DNA of 64,000 nt, taken from Acidaminobacter sp. JC074. GTDB taxonomy: Bacteria; Bacillota; Clostridia; Peptostreptococcales; Acidaminobacteraceae. This document shows, piece after piece, positions 24,902 to 33,999 of this stretch. Each line of letters starts with the position of its first letter. The first letter of the stretch is position 1. The notes under the pieces were generated by a model, which was given only the letters and a program-made list of their open reading frames with translations, had not been told where the DNA came from and did no database searches. The position numbers and the translations under genes are program-made. Location of the stretch: contig NZ_VANV01000003.1 in the NCBI RefSeq assembly GCF_022496765.1, forward strand, positions 210,001 to 274,000, given 5' to 3'.

Positions 24902-25432
24902 ATGAAAATATATATAGTAGGTTCAGTCGCAAGTGGTAAATCCACGCTTGCGAGAAAGTTATCTAAGATAACTGGTATTAGTTGTACCCATCTAGATGGT
25001 TTGATACATATTAAAGATAAATCAAATAAAAAGTGGGGTAATACTAGAAGAAGTGAAGAAGAAACTGAAGATTTATTTGCAAAGCTTATGAAGGAACCTT
25101 CTTGGCTAATAGAAGATGCTGGCAGACTCTGTTTTTCTGAAGGTTTTGATAAGGCTGATAAAATAATCCATCTGAAGCCGAGTTTATTTATTAGAAAAAC
25201 AAGAATTTTTACAAGATACATCAAACAGAAGCTTGGCATAGAAGATTGTCTATACACACCTAACCTTCGTATGGTTAAGTTTTTATATGGTGCACTCGAC
25301 AATTATGAGAGAGGTGATGATAATCTTGAAAAAAGATTAGAAGCCTATTCAGCGAAAACAGTTACTCTTGTTAAACAATCTGATATTACTTCCTTTATTA
25401 CTGAGATAAATTCGGATTGGCGTAGAAAATGA
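24902..25432 (+). CDS. Small P-loop kinase (FlaR/adenylate-kinase-like)
   Basis: 176 residues opening with MKIYIVGSVASGKSTLARKLSKITGISCTHLDGLIH, the pattern of DNA topology-modulation (FlaR)-type kinases: Walker A GSVASGKST followed by a hydrophobic strand ending in an LD pair. A TATAAT box lies at 24870 and AAGGAG precedes the ATG. Nucleotide or nucleoside kinase activity is plausible; the substrate is unknown. The 92-bp gap before the next gene holds no clear element. Confidence 0.8.
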   Translation: MKIYIVGSVASGKSTLARKLSKITGISCTHLDGLIHIKDKSNKKWGNTRRSEEETEDLFAKLMKEPSWLIEDAGRLCFSEGFDKADKIIHLKPSLFIRKTRIFTRYIKQKLGIEDCLYTPNLRMVKFLYGALDNYERGDDNLEKRLEAYSAKTVTLVKQSDITSFITEINSDWRRK

Positions 25433-25524
25433 TGTTTGTTGTATACTTTGATGATTATTTTGTTAGAACTATTGATGTTGCTATTAAAGAACTGACAGTT
25501 AAATGTCGTTAGAAAAGAGTGATT

Positions 25525-27198
25525 ATGAAATATAAATTAGGTATTGTTTTAGACCTGCATAGAGGTTTAGGTGAAAAATTAATAAGGGATTTAAAGCTTG
25601 TTTTTTCAGATAGTCTGGACTATGAGCTTTTCTATACAGATAATATGACTTCAATGGACCATTGCGATTTGGTCCTTGTTATGATCAAAGAAAAAGTTCT
25701 GGAGATTTTGCCTTATATCTCTCAACCTGAGAAAATACTTACAATTAAAAGAACTTTAACATATGACAGTGTAGCCAGAATTAAAGGGCTTGAGTCATCT
25801 AATGTTTTAGTTGTTAATGATAAAGAAGAAACGACCCTTGATTTAGTGATTACACTACACCGTCTAGGACTTACACATATCAACTGGTTGCCTTATTATA
25901 AAGACCACAATTACGATACAAGTACCGCTCTAACGGCCAATGAGGCTCATTTGGTTCCTAATGGCCATGAGATTATTGATATTGGCTTTAGGCCTATGGA
26001 TATCTCTACAATCATAGATATCATGCATGTTCTACAAATGGATTCTAAGGATTTTTATCAAGGTCTGATGAACTATAAAGAAATGAATGTACCGCTTGAT
26101 AAAAGTGTTCTTACACGTCTTGAAAAGAGTCATGAAGCCATGAAGCTTTCTGATGTCTTAGAAGGTACGAATGTTAAGAGTGGCCATGTGTCTTATTATG
26201 AGTTTAAAGATATTATTACTGAATCAGAGGCCATGCATCAAATGATAGAAAAGGCTAAGAAATTGTCTAAGCATGATATCAATGTTTTGATTATTGGAGA
26301 GTCAGGAACTGGTAAAGAGCTGATTGCACAGGGCATACATCAATCTTCTTATAGAAGAAAGTTGCCTTTTGTAGGTGTTAATGTGACAGCAATTCCAAAT
26401 AATCTTTTAGAGAGTGAGTTGTTTGGTTATGTACCAGGCGCATTTACAGGTGCCAATAAATCAGGGCACAAGGGGCTCTTTGAACAGTGTAATGGCGGTA
26501 CTTTGTTTCTTGACGAGATAGGTGATTTACCACTTGAACTTCAAGGCAAACTTTTAAGAGCTTTAGAAGAAAAGTGCATCAGGCCAATAGGTTCTAACAG
26601 CTTGACTAAAATCAATGTTCGAATTGTTGCAGCTACCAACAAGGACTTAAGAAAAGAAATACAGGCAGGAAGATTCAGAGAAGATCTTTATTATAGATTA
26701 AAGGCATCTGTATTGATGATTCCCCCTTTAAGAGATAGACAAGATGATGTATCACTTTTGATAAGGCATTTTGTAGGTGATCATTTCACTTTCGACCAGG
26801 AAGCTCTTAATGTTTTAAAGTCATATGATTGGAAGGGAAATGTCAGAGAGCTAAAGCATGCTTGTGAGTACTGTAAGATAATGGCTACAGGTGGCTTGAT
26901 TACCATGGATGATATTCCCGATGACTTGATGACTGATACATCAGACCCTTATTTTGATCAGGAAAAAACTTATTGGGTTTTAGATTCGATAGACAGATGT
27001 TCTAAACTTTCTGCTTCTGTTGGGAGAAAGAGTATTTTAGAAGATTTAAATGCTGAGGGTCACCTACTAGGTGAGGGAGAATTAAAAACGATTTTAAAGC
27101 ACCTTAAAACAACTGGTTGTATTGTTCAAGGAAGGGGAAGAAAGGGTTCGGTCTTAACAGTTAAAGGCAAAACTGTTTTATCCAATTACGTCCAATAA
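25525..27198 (+). CDS. Sigma-54-dependent activator with novel N-terminal sensor (EBP1)
   Basis: 557 residues, ATG at 25525 (AAAGAG upstream; a GTG six bases earlier is possible). Residues 1-185 form a sensor I do not recognise, shared with the second activator (VMIKE, T.KRT, VLVVND..ETTL, MDISTIIDIM). The central AAA+ domain has Walker A GESGTGKE near 257, the sigma-54 contact loop GAFTGA near 305, LFLDEIGDLP, and the R-finger region FREDLYYRL. The C-terminus lacks the usual Fis helix; the last ~70 residues (GRKSILEDLNAEG...ILKHLKTTGCIVQ...) look like a winged helix. Followed by alr behind a sigma-54-type promoter. Confidence 0.9.
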   Translation: MKYKLGIVLDLHRGLGEKLIRDLKLVFSDSLDYELFYTDNMTSMDHCDLVLVMIKEKVLEILPYISQPEKILTIKRTLTYDSVARIKGLESSNVLVVNDKEETTLDLVITLHRLGLTHINWLPYYKDHNYDTSTALTANEAHLVPNGHEIIDIGFRPMDISTIIDIMHVLQMDSKDFYQGLMNYKEMNVPLDKSVLTRLEKSHEAMKLSDVLEGTNVKSGHVSYYEFKDIITESEAMHQMIEKAKKLSKHDINVLIIGESGTGKELIAQGIHQSSYRRKLPFVGVNVTAIPNNLLESELFGYVPGAFTGANKSGHKGLFEQCNGGTLFLDEIGDLPLELQGKLLRALEEKCIRPIGSNSLTKINVRIVAATNKDLRKEIQAGRFREDLYYRLKASVLMIPPLRDRQDDVSLLIRHFVGDHFTFDQEALNVLKSYDWKGNVRELKHACEYCKIMATGGLITMDDIPDDLMTDTSDPYFDQEKTYWVLDSIDRCSKLSASVGRKSILEDLNAEGHLLGEGELKTILKHLKTTGCIVQGRGRKGSVLTVKGKTVLSNYVQ

Positions 27199-27223
27199 AA
27201 TCCTAATAGACGATTTTTACATG

Positions 27224-27254
27224 AAAATGCCAATTTTTCCTTGGCATTTTTTTT
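27224..27254 (+). terminator. Rho-independent terminator of EBP1
   Basis: AAAATGCCAA/TTGGCATTTT stem with a 7-base loop and an 8-T run. Its 3' arm and T run double as the -24/-12 promoter of alr. Confidence 0.8.
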
Positions 27255-27257
27255 GCG
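27242..27257 (+). promoter_or_regulatory. Sigma-54 promoter of alr
   Basis: TGGCATTTTTTTTTGCG-type element: GG at 27243-27244 and GC at 27255-27256 are exactly 10 bases apart, matching TGGCAyr-N4-TTGCw with TGGCAT and TTGC. Predicted start about 27268, just before the GGAGG of alr. The overlap with a terminator makes chance likeness possible. Confidence 0.65.
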
Positions 27258-27282
27258 TCTTAAATCTATGGAGGTAATATTT

Positions 27283-28431
27283 ATGAGTATTTATGGACCA
27301 GCATGGTTGGAAGTAGAATTAAGTGCAATACAAAAAAATCTAAGAGCTTGCCAAAACTTTGTGAAAAATGCAAAGGTACTGGCAGTTATAAAAGCAGATG
27401 CCTATGGGCATGGTGCTGTAGAAGTCGCAAAAACAATGGAAGCTGAAAATGTCGATTACTTTGGTGTGGCAACTGTATTTGAAGCCATTGAGCTTAGAAA
27501 TCATGGTATAAAGACCCCTATACTAGTCTTTTCCGTAACTCCAAAACCATTTGCAGAAGAAGCCATTAAAAAAGGAATTACCTTAACGGTTTCTGATCTT
27601 GATATGGCTAGACACATTGAAAGTACAGGTAGTGAGTTAAAGATTAGGCCTATTGTGCACATAAAGGTAGAAACCGGTATGACCAGGCTTGGTTTTTCTA
27701 CAGACAATCTTTCAGACATGATGGCTGTCTGTGACATGGACGTCCATGTGGAAGGCTTGTTTACCCACTTTGCAAAGGCCGATAGCCCGGATTTTTCATT
27801 CACAGAAGTTCAAGCTAGGCGTTTTATGAAAGTAGCTGATGAACTTTCAAAAGCAGGTTATAATATTGAAATTAAACATATGTCAAATTCTGCAGCTATG
27901 ATGAGATGTCCTGATTACAATCTTGATATGGTCCGTGCAGGCGGCATCTTGTTTGGTCATTTTTGCCTAGGTCATTTTATGGAAAAGCCCTTTGAAGTCA
28001 AACGTGCCATGTCTATAAGAGCTGTACTAACCCATATAAATGAGGTAGAGGCTAGGACTGGTGTGAGTTATGGTCATTTATATGAGACCAAAAGACATTC
28101 TTTTATAGGGGTCTTGCCTATTGGTTATACAGATGGTATCAGTAGAAGAAACACCAATCAAACATCATTTTTACTTCGTGGTAAGCGTGTACCTCAAATA
28201 GGGCTTATGTGTATGGATCAAATGATGATAGATGTAACAGACGTAGCCTGTGAGGTTGGCGATGTGGTCACTTTACTAGGGGAAGATGGTGAGGAAATAA
28301 CACTAGAAGAACGTGCAGGTGATGCTGGTATTGGTAAAGCTGAACTATTTGCATGCATTGGAAGGCGTCTTCCAAAGGTTTATTTTGTAGAAGGTCACTA
28401 TAAAAATATTGTTAACTATTTGTTACAATAG
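27283..28431 (+). CDS. alr: Alanine racemase
   Basis: 382-residue PLP enzyme interconverting L- and D-alanine, with an N-terminal TIM barrel and C-terminal beta domain. The PLP lysine is in AVIKADAYGHG (near residue 38), and the catalytic tyrosine lies in the RTGVSYGH segment of the C-terminal half. The ATG at 27283 has GGAGG eight bases upstream. It lies between two sigma-54 activators behind a sigma-54-type promoter, which points to a catabolic racemase (D-alanine use) rather than the housekeeping enzyme for wall synthesis; that is inference. 17 bp separate it from EBP2. Confidence 0.95.
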   Translation: MSIYGPAWLEVELSAIQKNLRACQNFVKNAKVLAVIKADAYGHGAVEVAKTMEAENVDYFGVATVFEAIELRNHGIKTPILVFSVTPKPFAEEAIKKGITLTVSDLDMARHIESTGSELKIRPIVHIKVETGMTRLGFSTDNLSDMMAVCDMDVHVEGLFTHFAKADSPDFSFTEVQARRFMKVADELSKAGYNIEIKHMSNSAAMMRCPDYNLDMVRAGGILFGHFCLGHFMEKPFEVKRAMSIRAVLTHINEVEARTGVSYGHLYETKRHSFIGVLPIGYTDGISRRNTNQTSFLLRGKRVPQIGLMCMDQMMIDVTDVACEVGDVVTLLGEDGEEITLEERAGDAGIGKAELFACIGRRLPKVYFVEGHYKNIVNYLLQ

Positions 28432-28448
28432 CCTCTAAGGAGTAATTT

Positions 28449-30425
28449 ATGAAAAAAACGATAGGTGTTATTACAAATACAAACTCAAAGGTTGCAGCCC
28501 ACATAAAGTCTAATATTGAGTCATTGATAGGTGAGTATGTTGAGGTTAGGAACTACTATTTAAGCAACTTACCGGCAGATTCTATAGACGATGATGTTGT
28601 AGTGGTCATGATCAAGGAAATGGGCCTTCATGTTGTTAATCAACTCAAGAACAAGGATGCTTTGATTACCCTTCAAAGGACTGTTAAATCAGCCCCTCTC
28701 TTAAAAGTCTTCTCAATACCAGAAGGCATGGAAGTGTTGGTTGTTAATGATACCTATGAGACAACTTTAGAGACCATAACCCTCTTGTATCAACTGGGTG
28801 TTAATCACGTTCAATTGGTGCCTTTTCAAAAGGGGATGGACTTTTCTGATATCAAGGTGGCTATTACGCCGGATGAGTTTTCGCATGTACCAGACCATAT
28901 CCAGTCTATCATCAACATCGAACAGCGTGTTATTGATGTGTCAACTTTTATACAAATTATGACAAGACTAGGCATTGATTCTAGAGATGTTTCCAAGAGA
29001 CTACTGGATTATACCAATGAAATTGTTTCTTTGGCCCATGGTATGAATAAGACCTTGTTAGATTTATACAGTAAACATGAGGAGATGTCTACACTTTTAA
29101 ATCTATCACATGATGGCATCATACTAGTAGACGACCAGGGGCAGGTTTTACAAGCCAATGCAGCCTTTCAGGACATGTTTGAGTGTGAGATCTCCTATCA
29201 TTTGATGTCGTGCTTTGGTAACAAATTTTTAAGCGACTTTTCTGAAGATGCATATGATGAGTGTTTGTACACCCTTAGAGATAGGGAGTACTTGGTTAGT
29301 AAAAAGCCAATCAAGTACTATGGCAAGTCTAAAGGCTTTTCATACATCTTTAGAGATGTAACCCATGTCCTTGCATTAGAAAGTTCTTTGCAACAACAGA
29401 TAAAGACCAAGGGTTTGATTGCAAAATACACCTTCGATGATATTTTAACCAGGTCAGACAAGGTGATAAGAACCATAGAAGCAGCTAAAAGATTTGCATC
29501 TGCTGATTTAAGTATTATGATCACTGGTGAAAGTGGTACGGGTAAGGAGCTCTTTGCCCAGTCTATTCACAATGATTCTGAAAGAGCCAAGTATCCCTTT
29601 GTAGCAGTAAACTGTGCTGCCATGACCGAAAGCCTACTAGAGAGTGAACTCTTTGGTTATGAAGGCGGTGCCTTTACAGGTGCTCTAAAACAAGGCAAGC
29701 AAGGTTTGTTTGAAAGAGCCAATAGAGGGACCATTTTTCTAGATGAAATCGGTGATATGCCCCTGTCCATGCAGTCCAAACTATTAAGAGTTTTACAGGA
29801 ACATCAAGTGATGCGAGTAGGGGGGAAAGAAGTCATTGATGTCGATGTCAGAGTCATTGCAGCGACTCATAAAGACTTGTATGAGCTTGTTGAAAGAAAT
29901 GAGTTTAGACAAGATTTATATTTTAGAATCAATGTATTGCCGCTTGAAATTCCTTCTTTAAGAGAACGTCCTGAAGATATTTTGCTTCTTTTAGAAGACT
30001 TTTCTACTGAAAGTTATCATCTGACAGACTCTGTTAAGGACTTTTTAGTAAGATATCCTTGGAAGGGCAATATCAGAGAAATTAAGAATATTTCACAATA
30101 TCTCTCTTTTATGAGAAATGATTGTTTAGACATTGACGATTTGCCACCTTATATGAGACGTGTTTTATCAGAAAGTCCTAGACTTAGTGAAAATAATGAC
30201 AAGTACAGTCCAGTCTTTATAAAGGTTATGCTGTCACTTTATCTACAAAAGAAGTGGGCTGGTAGACAGGTTATCTTAAAAGGATGTCATGAACTGGGTG
30301 GTCATGAAACAGAAGCAGATATTAGAAGATTTCTTCAGTCGTTGAAGGAAGAAGGCTACTTAACAGTTAGGGAAGGTCGCGGAGGTTCCCAATTAAATGT
30401 TAAAGGGTATGACACATTATCCTAA
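28449..30425 (+). CDS. Sigma-54-dependent activator with PAS domain (EBP2)
   Basis: 658 residues, AAGGAG upstream. Residues 1-190 are paralogous to the sensor of EBP1 ([31 protein letters not shown]). A PAS domain follows (about 212-310: [28 protein letters not shown]). The AAA+ domain has GESGTGKE near 359, GAFTGA near 407, [10 protein letters not shown] and FRQDLYFRI. The last ~80 residues ([33 protein letters not shown]...) resemble a winged helix, not Fis. It shares the alr operon and probably drives the sigma-54 promoters at alr and at the peptidase gene. Confidence 0.92.
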   Translation: MKKTIGVITNTNSKVAAHIKSNIESLIGEYVEVRNYYLSNLPADSIDDDVVVVMIKEMGLHVVNQLKNKDALITLQRTVKSAPLLKVFSIPEGMEVLVVNDTYETTLETITLLYQLGVNHVQLVPFQKGMDFSDIKVAITPDEFSHVPDHIQSIINIEQRVIDVSTFIQIMTRLGIDSRDVSKRLLDYTNEIVSLAHGMNKTLLDLYSKHEEMSTLLNLSHDGIILVDDQGQVLQANAAFQDMFECEISYHLMSCFGNKFLSDFSEDAYDECLYTLRDREYLVSKKPIKYYGKSKGFSYIFRDVTHVLALESSLQQQIKTKGLIAKYTFDDILTRSDKVIRTIEAAKRFASADLSIMITGESGTGKELFAQSIHNDSERAKYPFVAVNCAAMTESLLESELFGYEGGAFTGALKQGKQGLFERANRGTIFLDEIGDMPLSMQSKLLRVLQEHQVMRVGGKEVIDVDVRVIAATHKDLYELVERNEFRQDLYFRINVLPLEIPSLRERPEDILLLLEDFSTESYHLTDSVKDFLVRYPWKGNIREIKNISQYLSFMRNDCLDIDDLPPYMRRVLSESPRLSENNDKYSPVFIKVMLSLYLQKKWAGRQVILKGCHELGGHETEADIRRFLQSLKEEGYLTVREGRGGSQLNVKGYDTLS

Positions 30426-30433
30426 TAGGTTTT

Positions 30434-30475
30434 ATAGGTTTTGCAGGTGCCTGCAAAACCTATTTTTTATTTTTT
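30434..30475 (+). terminator. Strong Rho-independent terminator
   Basis: A perfect 14-bp stem ATAGGTTTTGCAGG/CCTGCAAAACCTAT with only TG between the arms, followed by two T-rich runs. It separates the regulators from the peptidase-transporter operon. Confidence 0.92.
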
Positions 30476-30495
30476 GTCCCAGCAACCGTTTTCAA

Positions 30496-30511
30496 TGTGA
30501 TATATTTCACA
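30496..30511 (+). promoter_or_regulatory. Candidate activator site TGTGA-N6-TCACA
   Basis: The perfect 5-6-5 inverted repeat TGTGATATATTTCACA is centred about 93 bp before the predicted sigma-54 start, the usual place for an enhancer. It resembles a CRP/FNR site, but it is at least as likely to be the binding site of the neighbouring activators. Confidence 0.5.
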
Positions 30512-30570
30512 AATCATGAACCTATTGATATTTGGACAAATATGAAAAAATATTAACAGTTGAAAAAAGT

Positions 30571-30586
30571 TGGCACGTCTTTTGCA
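30571..30586 (+). promoter_or_regulatory. Sigma-54 promoter of peptidase/peptide transporter operon
   Basis: TGGCACGTCTTTTGCA matches the -24/-12 consensus TGGCACG-N4-TTGCW at every fixed position, with GG and GC 10 bases apart. The predicted start is near 30597, 27 bp before the ATG of the peptidase gene. The nearby activator genes strengthen the call. Confidence 0.92.
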
Positions 30587-30623
30587 TAATAGGATTACGA
30601 AATAAAATAGCGGAGGGATAAAA

Positions 30624-31355
30624 ATGAAAAAACCTGTTATCGGTATTTCAGGATCTATTACCATTTTGGAAAGTGGTAGATTTCCAGGTTACCGTAGAAC
30701 CTATGTTAACGAAGACTATGTCAAGTCGGTTATCTTAGCAGGTGGTGTACCACTTCTATTGCCATTAACTACTGACCCAGAAATCGTAAAAGGCTACTTA
30801 GACTTGATTGATGGCTTGGTATTATCAGGTGGACATGATGTGTCGCCTTTGGCTTATGGAGAACAACCACTTCAAAAGATAGGTCATACTTTACCAGAAA
30901 GAGATGTCTTTGATAGATTGCTGATTGAAACAGCTCTTGAAAAGAAGTTACCTTTACTAGGTATTTGTAGAGGCATGCAAATTCTTAATGTGGCACTTGG
31001 AGGTACATTGTATCAAGATTTAGACTATGTACCAGATAGCCAGTTAAAACATGATCAATATCATGATCCTTCTCTAGCAACACATGAAGTGAGTGTTGAT
31101 ACGTCATCAAAGCTTTTTAACATTATGGGTGATAAAAGAGTCAAAACAAATTCTTTTCATCATTTAGCTGTTAAAGATTTAGGAGAAGGTCTTGTTATTA
31201 CAGCAAAAGCAGATGATGGTGTGGTTGAAGCGATTGAGCATAATGATTATCCATTTGTACTTGGTGTCCAGTGGCATCCGGAAATGATGGCATCGACAGA
31301 TGTAAAAATGAAAAGTCTTTTTGAAGCGCTTATGGAAGCGGTTCTTAAGAAATAG
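30624..31355 (+). CDS. Class I glutamine amidotransferase-like peptidase C26 (PuuD-like)
   Basis: 243-residue cytoplasmic hydrolase of the gamma-glutamyl-gamma-aminobutyrate hydrolase type. The nucleophile elbow is LLGICRGMQILN (cysteine near residue 115), with the GGHDV oxyanion region near 72-76 and the His/Glu pair in GVQWHPE near 215. Such enzymes cut gamma-glutamyl amide bonds. GGAGGG precedes the ATG. First gene of a sigma-54-driven operon whose other genes import peptides, so it probably processes an imported gamma-glutamyl compound (inference). Confidence 0.9.
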   Translation: MKKPVIGISGSITILESGRFPGYRRTYVNEDYVKSVILAGGVPLLLPLTTDPEIVKGYLDLIDGLVLSGGHDVSPLAYGEQPLQKIGHTLPERDVFDRLLIETALEKKLPLLGICRGMQILNVALGGTLYQDLDYVPDSQLKHDQYHDPSLATHEVSVDTSSKLFNIMGDKRVKTNSFHHLAVKDLGEGLVITAKADDGVVEAIEHNDYPFVLGVQWHPEMMASTDVKMKSLFEALMEAVLKK

Positions 31356-31379
31356 AACAAGATATAAGGGGGAAGAAAA

Positions 31380-32909
31380 ATGAAGAAAATTCTTGCAATG
31401 TTATTGGCTGTTGCACTAGTGGCAACTTTATTTGTAGGATGTGGATCAGACTCAGGTGCAGGTGCAGCTGAAGAAAAGAAGGTATTAACTGTAGCGACAC
31501 CAGCAGACGCTAAGTCAATGGATCCGCATCTAACAAATGACTTACCATCAAACAACGTATTCATCAACATGTATGAAAACTTATTAACACTTGATGAAAA
31601 TGGTGAGTTAGTAGGTCAATTGGCTGAATCTTGGGAAAAGGTAGATGACTTATCTTACAGATTCCACTTAAAGAAGGGTGTTAAGTTCCACAATGGTGAA
31701 GAGTTAAAAGCTTCAGATGTTAAGTTCTCATTATTAAGAGCTATGAACATCGAAGGTTCTGCTGTATCACATGTTGTTGGTGAAATTGATCCAGAAGGTT
31801 TTGTAATCGAAGATGACTACACAATCGTAATTAAGCTTAAGAAGCCATTTACAGTATTCTTAACATACTTAACGCATGTTCCAGGTGGTACAATCCTTAA
31901 CGAGAAAGCTGTTACAGAAGCTGGCGAAGACTATGCTCAAAATCCAGTAGGTTCAGGTCCTTACAAGTTCAAGGAGTGGGCTAAGGGTGACAGAATCGTT
32001 CTTGAAAGATTTGATGATCACAGAGCAGTTAAGCCTGCTTATGAAGAAGTTGTATTCAGAGCAATTCCAGAAGAAACTTCTAGAACAATTGAATTAGAAG
32101 CAGGTAATGTAGATATCATTTACGGTGTAAGCGCTGACGATATCACTAGAATTGAAGAAAATCCAGACTTAAAAATGGCTAGATCAACAAACTTAAATAC
32201 ACAGTACATGGGCTTTAACTGTCAAAAAGGTCCTTTAGCTGATGTAAGAGTAAGACAAGCTATTTCTAAAGCATTAACAGTAGATAAAATTGTATCTACA
32301 GTACTTCGTGGTGTTGGTACACAAGCGACTGGTCCTATTTCACCATCAGCTAAATACTACAACACAGACTTAAAAGCAAAAGAGCAAAACATCGAAGAAG
32401 CAAAGGCTTTATTAGCTGAAGCTGGTTACCCAGATGGTTTCGATACAACATTATGGTTAAATGATAAGACAGTAAGAATCAACATGTCAGAGATTATCCA
32501 AAACCAATTAAAAGAAATTGGTATCAATGTAGAAGTTAAGGTGTTTGAGTGGTCAACTTACTACGAAGCACTTAAGAATGGTGAAATCGACTTATACTTA
32601 GTAGGTTGGACTATGTCAGCTCCAGACCCTGACTTTGGTTTATTCCCATTATTCCACACTTCAAACATGGGTACCAACAACTTCTCATTCTACTCTAACG
32701 AAGAAGTAGATGCTATGTTAGAAAAAGGTCGTTTACTTGAAGATGGTGATGAGCGTCAACAATTATACTTTGATGTTCAAGAGAAAATCTATGAAGAATC
32801 TCCATGGGTATTCTTATACAATGGTGAAGAAACTGTTGGTTTAAAAGCTGGTTTAGAAGGTTTCAGACCGAGTCCATTAGGTACTCACATTATATTCAAC
32901 GTAAAGTAA
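31380..32909 (+). CDS. Peptide ABC transporter substrate-binding lipoprotein
   Basis: 509 residues, SBP family 5 (OppA/DppA). A lipoprotein signal ends in LFVGC with the lipidated cysteine at residue 21. Family signatures: SMDPHLTNDLPS...YENLL, LAESWEKVDDLSYRFHLKKGVKFHNGE, and the C-terminal lobe with DLYLVGWTMSAPDP. It binds the peptide outside the membrane and delivers it to the permeases encoded next. Codon use leans to frequent codons, suggesting high expression. The gap to the permease gene contains a hairpin terminator that could keep this gene more highly expressed than the rest. Confidence 0.95.
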   Translation: MKKILAMLLAVALVATLFVGCGSDSGAGAAEEKKVLTVATPADAKSMDPHLTNDLPSNNVFINMYENLLTLDENGELVGQLAESWEKVDDLSYRFHLKKGVKFHNGEELKASDVKFSLLRAMNIEGSAVSHVVGEIDPEGFVIEDDYTIVIKLKKPFTVFLTYLTHVPGGTILNEKAVTEAGEDYAQNPVGSGPYKFKEWAKGDRIVLERFDDHRAVKPAYEEVVFRAIPEETSRTIELEAGNVDIIYGVSADDITRIEENPDLKMARSTNLNTQYMGFNCQKGPLADVRVRQAISKALTVDKIVSTVLRGVGTQATGPISPSAKYYNTDLKAKEQNIEEAKALLAEAGYPDGFDTTLWLNDKTVRINMSEIIQNQLKEIGINVEVKVFEWSTYYEALKNGEIDLYLVGWTMSAPDPDFGLFPLFHTSNMGTNNFSFYSNEEVDAMLEKGRLLEDGDERQQLYFDVQEKIYEESPWVFLYNGEETVGLKAGLEGFRPSPLGTHIIFNVK

Positions 32910-32916
32910 TAAATTG

Positions 32917-32957
32917 AAGAGAAACTGTCTCTTGGCAGTTTTCTCTTTCTATTTTTT
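32917..32957 (+). terminator. Intra-operon hairpin terminator/attenuator
   Basis: AGAGAAACTG/CAGTTTTCTCT stem with one bulged T, an 8-base loop and a T-rich tail. It stands between the binding protein gene and the permease genes, so partial read-through is expected. Confidence 0.7.
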
Positions 32958-33061
32958 AGACTAATAGAATCGATTGAGTAGGTAAAATCTTACTCTAATT
33001 GTTATGAAACCATATTAACATAAGTGCTTAGATTTACTGAGTGCTTATATGGAGGTGACAC

Positions 33062-33991
33062 ATGCATAAATATATACTCAAGCGTTTGTTATTTCTCTTA
33101 CCTGTAATTTTAGGTGTATCTTTTGTCGTATTTACCATGCTATACATCACACCTGGTGATCCAGCTAGAATGGCACTTGGCGAGCAAGCAAGTGAAGAAG
33201 CAGTACAAAAGTTTAGAGAAGAAGAAGGCTTAAATGACCCATTTCTCGTTCAATACGGACGTTATTTATACAACGCTGTATTTAAGGGAGACTTGGGCAG
33301 ATCATATACAACAAAAAGACCAGTTGTACAGGAAATCCTAAATGTTTTCCCATCAACTTTGTTATTAACCATACTGTCCATGATTATTGCTGTGGTCATA
33401 GGGATACCCTTTGGTATCATATCGGCCGTCAAACAGTATTCATTATTAGATTCAGTCATTATGTTTTTAGCACTGGTTGGTATTTCTATGCCAGTATTCT
33501 GGTTAGGACTTATTTTGATTTTAACGTTCTCAGTAAAACTTGGATGGTTCCCACCATCAGGCTTTTACAGTTTTAAATACATGGTGCTACCAGCAATCGC
33601 ATTATCTGCACAAGCAATAGCCATCATTACGAGAATGACACGCTCTAGTATGTTAGAGGTAGTAAGACAAGATTATATTAGAACGGTTAGGGCTAAGGGC
33701 CAAAAGGAATCTGTTGTAATTGGTTTCCATGCACTTAAGAATGCATTAATTCCTATTATCACAGTTATTGGTACTCAGTTTGGTTATTTACTAGGCGGTG
33801 CTATTTTAACAGAAGTTATCTTCTCTATAAATGGTGTTGGTCGATTAATGGTTGAAGCAATAAAAATGCGTAACTACCCTGTAGTACAAGGTGGTGTATT
33901 ATTTACAGCTTTAGCATTCAGTATTGTAAACTTATTGGTAGATCTACTTTATGCATATGTAGATCCTAGAATCAAAGCACAGTATAAGTAG
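33062..33991 (+). CDS. Peptide ABC transporter permease (DppB/OppB type)
   Basis: 309 residues. The N-terminal MHKYILKRLLFLLPVILGVSFVVFTMLYITPGDPA is the hallmark of the DppB/OppB family, with about six membrane segments and an EAA loop (RTVRAKGQKESVVIGFHALKNALIPIITV) that docks on the ATPases. GGAGGTGAC precedes the ATG. Eight bases separate it from the second permease gene. The 152-bp gap before it contains the attenuator and no clear promoter. Confidence 0.95.
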   Translation: MHKYILKRLLFLLPVILGVSFVVFTMLYITPGDPARMALGEQASEEAVQKFREEEGLNDPFLVQYGRYLYNAVFKGDLGRSYTTKRPVVQEILNVFPSTLLLTILSMIIAVVIGIPFGIISAVKQYSLLDSVIMFLALVGISMPVFWLGLILILTFSVKLGWFPPSGFYSFKYMVLPAIALSAQAIAIITRMTRSSMLEVVRQDYIRTVRAKGQKESVVIGFHALKNALIPIITVIGTQFGYLLGGAILTEVIFSINGVGRLMVEAIKMRNYPVVQGGVLFTALAFSIVNLLVDLLYAYVDPRIKAQYK

Positions 33992-33999
33992 GAGGGACT

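Noticed and set aside
24889..25302. 137-codon minus-strand open frame
   Set aside because: Fully antisense to the FlaR-like kinase gene, which has a ribosome site and a Walker A motif.
27156..27177. AACAGTT/AACTGTT inverted repeat near the end of EBP1 as an enhancer for alr
   Set aside because: It lies in coding sequence and differs from the palindrome at 30496, so I do not count it as a site, though its distance would fit.
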